NCBI RefSeq assembly: GCF_004762035.2
Contig: NZ_SIJK02000024.1
Coordinates: forward strand, 1 to 64,000
Direction: 5' to 3'
Source of the DNA: Candidatus Chloroploca mongolica
GTDB taxonomy: Bacteria > Chloroflexota > Chloroflexia > Chloroflexales > Chloroflexaceae
Length of the DNA: 64,000 nucleotides
This document shows, one piece after another, positions 58,111 through 64,000 of the stretch (the stretch's first letter is position 1; each line of letters starts with the position of its first letter). The position numbers and the translations under genes were made by a program. The notes beneath the pieces were generated by a model. It was not told the origin of the DNA. It did no database searches and saw nothing but the letters and a program-made list of their open reading frames with translations.

Positions 58111-58809
58111 TTAGAATGCTGCCGGGCTAACGACCATACGACGAATGTAGCTGGTCTCGATAGCCTGGCTATACTGCCATGCGCCGAGGGCGAAGAGGGC
58201 CTGAGCGATGGTCTGGCTAATCTGCTCGAACCAGACGATCGCGATAGTATCGAAGGTCATATTCGCCATCTGGGACATCAGCAGCACCACAAGCATCGTG
58301 GTCAGGAAGAGTGCGCCGGTTGTCCACATCTTGCGGCCCCAGGCGGCGAGGATGAGCATGATCAGCATCCCGATATTGCCAATCGAGGCCAGCAAAATCA
58401 GGGGCACGCGCCACGGGCCGCCAGCCTGACCGATAACGGCGGAGAAGACGACAAAGAGCCCGATCACAATGGCGGGCACCATCCAGGGACTCTTGAGGGG
58501 GGGCTGTTCGCGGAGCATGCGGCGTACCTGATAGAGCGACCAGGCAAAAATAGTAAAACCAGGGGCGATCAAGGGAAAGAGGCCATGGTACATCCAGCTG
58601 ATCTCGGTACCAGTGGCCGCGATGATCAGCTTGCCTGTGGCTTTGAGGATCCCGCCGAAGACGATTAAGATGGCACCGATGGTTGCCATGCGCCCAATTG
58701 AACGATCCATCTGGATCATCATCCGGGTCAAAATGATCAGACCGATGGCCGAAAAGATAACCGTCATGTAGTCCTGCAAGCCCAGAATTACTGTGTATTG
58801 ATCTTGCAT
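58111..58809 (-). CDS. Seven-helix membrane protein, unknown function
   Basis: A 232-residue protein with about seven hydrophobic helices spread over its length (VIFSAIGLIILTRMM, IGAILIVFGGILKATG, LFPLIAPGFTIFAWSL, VPAIVIGLFVVFSAVIG, VPLILLASIGNIGMLIMLIL, ALFLTTMLVVLLMSQ, and a last one near QALFALGAWQY). I do not recognise a family. GGAGCGGAG precedes the start. It stands alone between the Sec-peroxiredoxin (convergent) and the E1 alpha gene (divergent). Confidence 0.75.
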   Translation of the reverse strand: MQDQYTVILGLQDYMTVIFSAIGLIILTRMMIQMDRSIGRMATIGAILIVFGGILKATGKLIIAATGTEISWMYHGLFPLIAPGFTIFAWSLYQVRRMLREQPPLKSPWMVPAIVIGLFVVFSAVIGQAGGPWRVPLILLASIGNIGMLIMLILAAWGRKMWTTGALFLTTMLVVLLMSQMANMTFDTIAIVWFEQISQTIAQALFALGAWQYSQAIETSYIRRMVVSPAAF

Positions 58810-58950
58810 CGTCTCCGCTCCGCTCCTTTGTGGCAGACACTTTTACGTACACCCTATTGTATATATGTCACACGATTCTGCAAGTTGATTGTAGTACAGA
58901 GTCGGGAGAATCTGGTGGAGAGATCTGGAAGAAAGAGGGAGAATTGACAA

Positions 58951-58993
58951 CCAGGGTAGGGGCGAGGACGGAACGTCCTCGCCCCTACCCTGG
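58951..58993. repeat. Perfect 20-base hairpin, GAA loop
   Basis: Arms 58951-58970 and 58974-58993 are perfect. It carries GTAGGGGCGAGGACG, a GC-rich repeat word. It lies between divergent genes. Confidence 0.9.
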
Positions 58994-59101
58994 TGAAAGG
59001 GAAGGTAACGGGGGTTGGCGGGTTGGCAGAAAGGGTCAAGTGGGCCTACAATAGAGGGAGGTGGACCGGGCCGCCCCGGCCGTGTGAGCGAGGGAGCGAC
59101 G

Positions 59102-60070
59102 ATGCATATGGAACTGACGGCTGACAAGCTGATTGAGGCGCACTACTGGATGCGGCTGACGCGGGCATTGGATGACCGAGGAACCTTTTTGCACAAGCAG
59201 AGCAAGATTGTCGGGGGCTACTTCTCGCAGATCGGGCACGAGGCGTTGAGTGTCGCGGCGGGGATGGCGCTTGGGCCTGAGGATGTCTGTGCGCCGATGC
59301 ATCGTGACCTTGGCACATACCTGGTGCGTGGGTTGACGCCACGACGGATTGTGGCGCAGTTTCTTGGGCGGAGGACTGGGGTAAGTCGGGGGCGTGATGC
59401 GAATCTGCATGGGATGGGCGATTTGAGCCTGGGGCTCATCGGTTTTATTAGCCACTTGCCTGCCTCGACCCCGGTCATTGTTGGGGTCGCCCATGCCTTC
59501 AAGCTGAAAAGCGAGCCGCGGGTTGCCATGGCCTTTTTTGGTGATGGCAGTGCGAGTCAAGGCGTAGCGCATGAGGCGCTCAACTGGGCCTCGGTCTTTC
59601 AGGTACCGGTGGTTTTTATCTGTGAGAACAACCAGTACGCCTACTCGACGCCGCTCGCGCGGCAGATGCGCATCGAGCATATTGCCGAGCGGGCAGCGGG
59701 TTATGGCATGCCTGGGCAGATTGTTGATGGCAACGATTTCGAGGCAGTCTATGCAGTCGTGTATGAGGCGGTTGAGCGTGCGCGGGCGGGTGGCGGGCCG
59801 ACGTTGATCGAAGGCAAGACGATGCGGATGCGTGGGCACGCCATTCACGACAACATGGCGTATGTGCCCAAAGAATTGCTGCAAACGTGGGCCGAGCGTG
59901 ATCCCATTATGCGCTTTGAGGCCACGCTACGGGCGCGAGGCTTGCTTGATGATGCACGTCTCGCCGAGGTACTGGAACGGATTGAGGTCGAGTTGGATGA
60001 CGCTCAGGCGTTTGCGGAAGCATCGCCGTATCCTGAAGGGGCCGATGTACGTGAGGGGGTATATGCGTAG
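59102..60070 (+). CDS. 2-oxoacid dehydrogenase E1 component, alpha subunit
   Basis: A 322-residue thiamine-diphosphate enzyme subunit (pyruvate or branched-chain dehydrogenase, or acetoin dehydrogenase). The ThDP-binding motif is GDGSASQGVAHEALNWASVF to CENN. The phosphorylation-loop region MRMRGHAIHDNMAYVPKE contains the His that positions the cofactor. CAPMHRDLGTYLVRG matches the E1 alpha entrance. The beta subunit and E2 are not in the window: the next genes are on the other strand. The start at 59102 follows GAGGGAG; the longer frame from 59015 begins in repeat-like sequence. Confidence 0.9.
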   Translation: MHMELTADKLIEAHYWMRLTRALDDRGTFLHKQSKIVGGYFSQIGHEALSVAAGMALGPEDVCAPMHRDLGTYLVRGLTPRRIVAQFLGRRTGVSRGRDANLHGMGDLSLGLIGFISHLPASTPVIVGVAHAFKLKSEPRVAMAFFGDGSASQGVAHEALNWASVFQVPVVFICENNQYAYSTPLARQMRIEHIAERAAGYGMPGQIVDGNDFEAVYAVVYEAVERARAGGGPTLIEGKTMRMRGHAIHDNMAYVPKELLQTWAERDPIMRFEATLRARGLLDDARLAEVLERIEVELDDAQAFAEASPYPEGADVREGVYA

Positions 60071-60107
60071 GCAGGCGATGTATCTGACGCATCGTTTGCC
60101 TACGCAT
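60063..60107. terminator. Hairpin overlapping the E1 alpha stop codon
   Basis: 18-base arms (60063-60080 and 60090-60107) have two G-U pairs. The left arm contains the stop codon of E1 alpha and the right arm ends 8 bases before the convergent gene's stop. Confidence 0.75.
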
Positions 60108-60115
60108 AATGAAGC

Positions 60116-60472
60116 CTAGCCAAGGACAAAGATCTGAGCGACGGCACGATCCTGGAAGAGCAGGACAACGGCTTCGTGGGCGGGGTCGTAGTCGTTGAGG
60201 ATCGCTTCGAGATTGGGAGGCCACTCATCTGAGCCGGCATCGGCGGGATAGTAGGCGATGGGGGCGGTGCCCGTGGCGGTGCGGAGGTCAATGCCACGGA
60301 GGTCAATCTCGATGACCCCGATGCCATCACGCTTGTAGGATTGGGCCGCAAAGAGCAGTAACTGTTCACTAATCACGGTTACGTAGCTGCCAGCGATCTC
60401 AGCGGGGTCACTTTCGGGTGTTTCGAGTAAACGGCGTAGATAGAGCAAAGCCTCTTGTTGCTGTGGATTCAT
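60116..60472 (-). CDS. Hypothetical 118-residue protein
   Basis: A small soluble protein, predicted mixed alpha/beta. MNPQQQEALLYLRRLLETPESD is an N-terminal helix, and GIGVIEIDLRGIDLRT and AVVLLFQDRAVAQIFVLG are strands. I do not recognise a family. The start at 60472 is supported by GGAGA; the longer frame from 60517 lacks a ribosome site. It is alone on the minus strand between E1 alpha and a repeat island. Confidence 0.65.
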   Translation of the reverse strand: MNPQQQEALLYLRRLLETPESDPAEIAGSYVTVISEQLLLFAAQSYKRDGIGVIEIDLRGIDLRTATGTAPIAYYPADAGSDEWPPNLEAILNDYDPAHEAVVLLFQDRAVAQIFVLG

Positions 60473-60540
60473 AGGGTTCTCCGGATGATACACACGACTG
60501 TCCCTATGATACCGCATGTAGAGAGGAATGGCACAAGAGA

Positions 60541-60780
60541 GGGGCGAGCAAGGCTCGCCCCTTAGGTGCCCGTACGCCGGGCTGATCGGGGCACCCGCGA
60601 GGGGTGCCCGTACGCCGGGCTGATCGGGGCCCCCGCGCGGGGTGCCCGTACGCCGGGCCTGATCGGGGCCCCCGCGAGTAGGGGCACCCCGCGCGGGGGC
60701 CCCTACTCGCGGGGGCCCCTACTCGCGGGTGCCGCCGGGCCTGATCGGGGCACCCGCGAGGGGTGCCCCGATCAGGCCCA
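60541..60780. repeat. GC-rich tandem and inverted repeat island
   Basis: Three or more units of GTGCCCGTACGCCGGGC-TGATCGGGGC(A/C)CCCGCG, with a period of about 46 bases, start near 60569. A long inverted region around 60675-60730 (GCGAGTAGGGGCACC and its complement) and a flanking GGGCGAGC/GCTCGCCC hairpin at 60541-60562 complete it. It fills most of the gap 60473-60853; open frames across it are repeat artefacts. Confidence 0.85.
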
Positions 60781-60853
60781 TGCTCAGAGCAGGTGAAACC
60801 CTTTGGGGTGTAGGATCCTTGCGGCCCTACACCCGTTGGCTTGTGCTTGGTGC

Positions 60854-61303
60854 CTAGTTGACGTTGATACTGATGCGGCGCGGCTTGACCTCTTCGGCTT
60901 TGGGGATGTTGAGGTGGAGCACACCGTTTTCGAGGTGGGCGGTGATGTTATCGCCGCGCACTGTTGTTGGCAGGGTAATGCTGCGGGTAAAGCGGCCATA
61001 GCGACGCTCGATGCGATGATAGTTGCGCTCTTTGCTCGCTTCGCTCTGCTTGATCTCGCCACTCAAGGTCAACGCCCCATTCTCGAAGGTAATCGCTAGA
61101 TCCTCAGCCTTCATCCCAGGCACAGCGGCCTCGATGAAATAGGCATCGGCAGTCTCACTCAGATCCAGGTGCATCGCGAAGGTGCCGCCATTGCCGGTGC
61201 GTGCAACCACCCCAGGCACAACACTCTCTTCAAACAGACGATTCATCGCCTCACGCAGGGTCACCGCCTCTTGCACAGGATCCCACCGGGTCAACGTAGC
61301 CAT
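60854..61303 (-). CDS. Hsp20/alpha-crystallin small heat-shock protein
   Basis: A 149-residue chaperone. The N-terminal arm TRWDPVQEAVTLREAMNRLFEE is typical of class A bacterial Hsp20. The alpha-crystallin domain runs from about 45 to 140 (FIEAAVPGMKAEDLAITFENGALTLSGE; RRYGRFTRSITLPTTV; AHLENGVLHLNIPK with the conserved A-x-x-x-N-G-V-L). The tail KPRRISIN replaces the usual I-x-I anchor with ISIN. It prevents aggregation in the cytosol. AAGGAGG precedes ATG 61303. Confidence 0.93.
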   Translation of the reverse strand: MATLTRWDPVQEAVTLREAMNRLFEESVVPGVVARTGNGGTFAMHLDLSETADAYFIEAAVPGMKAEDLAITFENGALTLSGEIKQSEASKERNYHRIERRYGRFTRSITLPTTVRGDNITAHLENGVLHLNIPKAEEVKPRRISINVN

Positions 61304-61740
61304 AGGTAACCTCCTTATCATTGCATTGCTATCTTTTGTTTGTTCGCTTCTTCAGTTGGGCAAGGACGATAGATAATTTTGTTGTGCTTACTATAGGCTA
61401 CGAGTGTTAGATGAGCATCGGTGGGATATTAGAGCGATGTTAGCGTGCGCTTGCCTTGCTTGCGCATGGGTCGCAGCCCTAAACCGCTAGCTTGGGTTGA
61501 GCAAAAGCAAGAGGCAAACTGGCGTTATGAGTAAATTGTTATCTTGACAGAAAGATCATTCGTTCGGGTTGTTTCAGGCTTGGCTGGGGCTCTCTTCTGA
61601 GCGAAGATCTCAACGCTATTTTTATCATAGCCTGAGAGTATTGTTTGAGGAAATGCCGTTTTATGGCGTTCTGATGGGGGAAAATGGTGGCTGATGTCGC
61701 ATCGGCAGTATAGTGCAAAACGTAAAAATTATTTAACCTT

Positions 61741-61778
61741 AGGTGAAAAGGTGTTTATCTTAACCCACCTTTTCACCT
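61741..61778. promoter_or_regulatory. AT-rich inverted repeat upstream of the regulator promoter
   Basis: AGGTGAAAAGGTG (61741-61753) and CACCTTTTCACCT (61766-61778) are perfect 13-base arms with a 12-base loop. The centre is about 50 bases upstream of a strong -35 box. It looks like an operator or activator site. The rest of 61304-61732 shows nothing I can name and is more AT-rich than the surroundings. Confidence 0.5.
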
Positions 61779-61808
61779 CAATGTAAGGATATTAACTTTT
61801 TCAAAACG

Positions 61809-61837
61809 TTGACATGTCTGGTGCAGAGGGCTACTAT
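61809..61837 (+). promoter_or_regulatory. Strong promoter with long leader before the atypical regulator
   Basis: TTGACA (61809-61814), a 17-base spacer, TACTAT (61832-61837). The predicted leader to GTG 62028 is about 184 bases, long enough for a regulatory RNA structure; I could not assign a known riboswitch. Confidence 0.6.
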
Positions 61838-62027
61838 ATTCATCGAAGGATCGTTATTCAAGTCGAGAGATGTTCATTCAAGCACAGGGGCCACGGAGCG
61901 TACCGTTGAGCAAAAGCGGTATCCAGTGCTCAGCCTTGCTGTCCTCATAGCGAGCAACCTGATCTGACGCAAGTTCACCGAGAGCTGTCGAGTATTTTTA
62001 TGTAGAGGCAGATTCAGGGGGACAACC

Positions 62028-62717
62028 GTGCGAATTTTAATTACCAGCGGCGAGTTGATGCAGTCAAAAATGACTCGCTTCCTGCTCGAAGAAGTGGGTT
62101 ATAGTGTTGAGCATGCGGCAACTGCATATCAAGCTGAACACATTCTTGATCGTGGCAACATTGATTTGATCCTGCTTGATGAGCATTGTCCCGACATTGG
62201 TGGTGTGAGTCTTTGCCAGAAATTGCGTTCACAGTATCACATCCCGATCATTTACACAGCTGAAAATTGCCCGGTTGCCGAACGAGTGATGGCATTGAAG
62301 ATGGGTGCTGACGATGTCTTGCCCACGCCATACAATCCACACGAGTTATTAGCGCGGATTGAAGCGGTGATGCGCCGGTATGGTGATGAAAGCATCCGGC
62401 TCTTTTCAACCTACCAGCCGATCTCGGTCGGCGAGTTGCGCCTTGATCCCGTACAGCGCCGGGTCGTGATTGGCGACAATCGCGAAGAGCTTTTGACCGA
62501 GCGAGAATTTCAACTGCTCTATTATCTTGTGCAGAATGCTCGTTGTGTCTTGAGTTCACGCCAGTTGCTCCAGAAGATCTGGGGGATGGAAGATATCACC
62601 GAGAGCAATCTTGTGCCCGTCTACATCGGGCGATTGCGTCGCAAGATCGAGCCAAATCCAGTGAAGCCCAAGCACATTGTGCGGGTGCGGGATCTTGGGT
62701 ACAGTTATCATCCATAA
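62028..62717 (+). CDS. OmpR-like regulator with degenerate receiver domain
   Basis: A 229-residue protein. The receiver keeps Asp51 (ILLDEHCPDIGG) and Thr77, but the acidic pair that binds Mg is replaced by Ser7-Gly8 (LITSGE instead of IVDDE) and the conserved Lys is Thr100 (LPTPYNP). It is therefore probably not phosphorylated in the normal way. The C-terminal winged helix is intact (LLTEREFQLLYYLVQNARCVLSSRQLLQKIWG; VPVYIGRLRRKIE). The GTG start at 62028 follows AGGGGGA. No kinase is adjacent. It is preceded by a long leader and an inverted repeat and is convergent with the sugar locus. Confidence 0.88.
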   Translation: MRILITSGELMQSKMTRFLLEEVGYSVEHAATAYQAEHILDRGNIDLILLDEHCPDIGGVSLCQKLRSQYHIPIIYTAENCPVAERVMALKMGADDVLPTPYNPHELLARIEAVMRRYGDESIRLFSTYQPISVGELRLDPVQRRVVIGDNREELLTEREFQLLYYLVQNARCVLSSRQLLQKIWGMEDITESNLVPVYIGRLRRKIEPNPVKPKHIVRVRDLGYSYHP

Positions 62718-62737
62718 AACAAACACATTTTGAGCGA

Positions 62738-62779
62738 AAAAAACTGGCGCACGCGGTAGGCCGCGTGCGCCAGTTTTTT
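62738..62779. terminator. Bidirectional intrinsic terminator
   Basis: 19-base perfect arms (62738-62756 and 62761-62779) with A-run at the left and T-run at the right, loop TAGG. It serves both convergent genes; the right arm includes part of the oxidoreductase stop codon. Confidence 0.85.
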
Positions 62780-63803
62780 AGATTCCTACGGCACGTTCGA
62801 GCAGGCCAAGCTGAGAGCGTCCGGCATTGCCTGCGGCGATGATCTGGTTGGCGATGGCGAGGGCGGCAATGCCGGCTTCACCGCTGACGACAGGGGGATT
62901 ACCGGTGCGTACGGCTTCGCAGAAGCTGCGGAGTTCTTCAACGAGCGGCTCGCGGCGCTGCACCTTCTGGCGAATGCTCCGGCCTTCGCTGACGCCGATC
63001 AGCGCCAATTCGGGCCAGGCCTTGCCCTGACAGGCGTCATTCTCGTAGAAGGTGAGATCCTGGGTCAGATAATTCGCGACAAACATCCCCCGTTCACCCA
63101 CCACACTCAATTCACGGATTTTGGTCGGGGTCAACCAGTTAATATCGAGCATCCCGACCACCCCATTTTCAAAACGCAGCACGGCGGACAGCATATCCTC
63201 GTGGGTCTGATGGACATGGCGATGGAGTTCGACGTGCATACGCACAATGGGTGATCCGATGAGATAGTTGAGGATATCGACCTCGTGGGTAGCCAGGTCA
63301 ATCACGACGCCAACATCTTCAATGCGGGCAGGAAAGGGGCCGACCCGACGAGCCGAGATCTGGAACACATTGCCAATTTCGTGGTCATCAATTTGTTGTT
63401 TGAGGGAAATGATCGCAGGATTGAAGCGCTCGATATGACCGACGGTGAGGGTCACCCCGCGGCGGCGGGCGGCGTCAACAAGGGCATAGCCCTCTTCGAC
63501 AGTGGCGGCGATCGGTTTTTCGATCAAGACGGACACACCATAATCAATCACCTCAGCGGCAACACGATAATGGTGCTTGGTCGGGACAACAATTGAAACG
63601 AGGTCGAGATCCATCTGTGCAAGCATCAACCGGAAATCGGTATAGGCGGCACAGCGATAGGTGTGGGCAATCTTGCTCACGATCTCGGTGCTAGCATCAC
63701 ACACGGCGACGAGGTCAACCTCTTCCATGCCTGCGTAGGCGCGGGCATGATTGCGCCCCATACTCCCCACCCCGATCACCCCAGCGCGAAGTCGTCTCGT
63801 CAT
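62778..63803 (-). CDS. Gfo/Idh/MocA-family NAD(P)-dependent sugar dehydrogenase
   Basis: A 341-residue oxidoreductase. The Rossmann motif is AGVIGVGSMGRNHAR, EKPIAA carries the catalytic Lys, and GHIERFNPA and DLATHEVDILNYL (Asp and His) complete the active site, as in WlbA/WbpB-type UDP-sugar 3-dehydrogenases. It is 11 bases downstream of a sugar-phosphate transferase gene, so it probably makes a precursor for surface polysaccharide. GGAGG precedes the start. Confidence 0.88.
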   Translation of the reverse strand: MTRRLRAGVIGVGSMGRNHARAYAGMEEVDLVAVCDASTEIVSKIAHTYRCAAYTDFRLMLAQMDLDLVSIVVPTKHHYRVAAEVIDYGVSVLIEKPIAATVEEGYALVDAARRRGVTLTVGHIERFNPAIISLKQQIDDHEIGNVFQISARRVGPFPARIEDVGVVIDLATHEVDILNYLIGSPIVRMHVELHRHVHQTHEDMLSAVLRFENGVVGMLDINWLTPTKIRELSVVGERGMFVANYLTQDLTFYENDACQGKAWPELALIGVSEGRSIRQKVQRREPLVEELRSFCEAVRTGNPPVVSGEAGIAALAIANQIIAAGNAGRSQLGLLERAVGI

Positions 63804-63814
63804 CCCACCCTCCT

Positions 63815-64000
63815 TTAGTAAGCACCGTGTCCGTTGAGGACAATCGGGATTGTACGAAAAATAATGTAGAGATCGAGCCAGATCGAGTAATTGCGGATAT
63901 AGTGCATATCAAGACGAACGCGGTCTTCGTAGCCAAGGTTGCTGCGGCCACTGATCTGCCAGAGACCGGTGAGCCCGGGGCGCACCATCAAAAGATTGTG
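63815..64000 (-). CDS. Undecaprenyl-phosphate sugar-phosphate transferase, C-terminal part
   Basis: Only the last 61 codons are in the window; the start lies beyond 64000. [22 protein letters not shown] is the signature of bacterial sugar transferases (WbaP/PssY/WcaJ family), followed by [20 protein letters not shown] and the ending VLNGHGAY. The enzyme starts exopolysaccharide or O-unit synthesis by moving a sugar-1-phosphate onto undecaprenyl phosphate at the membrane. Upstream of and probably co-transcribed with the dehydrogenase. Confidence 0.9.
   Translation of the reverse strand, partial: HNLLMVRPGLTGLWQISGRSNLGYEDRVRLDMHYIRNYSIWLDLYIIFRTIPIVLNGHGAY

Noticed and set aside
60566-60796. 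Open frame of 76 codons in the repeat island
   Set aside because: It encodes only repeats of the 46-base GC-rich unit; frames on both strands are equally open because of base composition.
1-64000. Prophage, integrase, transposase, restriction or CRISPR-Cas genes
   Set aside because: No reading frame with the corresponding motifs was found; mobile signals are limited to short non-coding repeats.

Overview
The window is a chromosomal segment of a GC-rich bacterium. It most likely comes from the phylum Chloroflexota, class Chloroflexia (Chloroflexus/Oscillochloris/Chloroploca relatives). This placement is inferred from gene content, not from a marker-gene tree. The signs are Tad-pilus genes with no outer-membrane secretin gene, a roadblock/LC7 protein, several large multi-membrane glycosyltransferases, and a [2Fe-2S] ferredoxin with a C-terminal extension like chlorosome envelope proteins. 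About 57 protein genes are supported. I saw no rRNA, tRNA, CRISPR array, complete insertion sequence or prophage.

Layout. 1-10.5 kb (mostly +): a NuiA-type inhibitor with its NucA-type nuclease, a VOC dioxygenase, Lon protease, a TspO-like protein (-), an M20 peptidase, a DinB-like protein, and a protein with 13-residue repeats overlapping an RDD membrane protein. 10.5-15.3 kb (-): a Usp-Usp-DUF389 protein, a GT39-type membrane enzyme and a YihY/BrkB protein. 15.5-19.4 kb (+): two different ATP-grasp enzymes, CobU and an alpha/beta hydrolase. 19.5-22.9 kb (-): a Ktr/Trk potassium system with two tandem channel subunits. 23.0-28.1 kb (+): TatD, a transglutaminase-like protein, a solute-binding lipoprotein and a roadblock protein. 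28.3-31.1 kb (-): a secreted protein and a two-component system, with a direct-repeat operator candidate upstream. 31.3-34.8 kb: a Cys-rich small protein (+), then CsoR-CopZ-CopA copper handling (-). 34.9-43.3 kb (-): NurA, acetoacetyl-CoA synthetase, the ferredoxin, a decayed MazEF-type locus, an HD protein, two glycosyltransferases and a DUF192 protein. 43.3-56.3 kb (-): a Tad/Flp pilus locus with a Kelch-like secreted protein. 56.4-64 kb: a repeat island, an SRPBCC protein with a probable selenocysteine peroxiredoxin, a membrane protein, a dehydrogenase E1 alpha, Hsp20, an atypical response regulator, and the start of a polysaccharide locus (sugar dehydrogenase and sugar-phosphate transferase).

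The strongest unusual signals are four. (1) The peroxiredoxin frame has an in-frame TGA exactly at the first cysteine of its CxxC, followed at the right distance by a SECIS-like hairpin. (2) Many intergenic gaps carry a long, nearly perfect hairpin. Eight of them share the tip GCCAGC-NNN-GCTGGC while their outer arms differ from copy to copy yet remain self-complementary. (3) A NuiA/NucA inhibitor-nuclease pair is encoded with the inhibitor first. (4) A palindromic element sits in frame inside a glycosyltransferase gene. Several promoters are of extended -10 type (TGnTATAAT-like), and two of them sit directly on start codons, suggesting leaderless transcripts.
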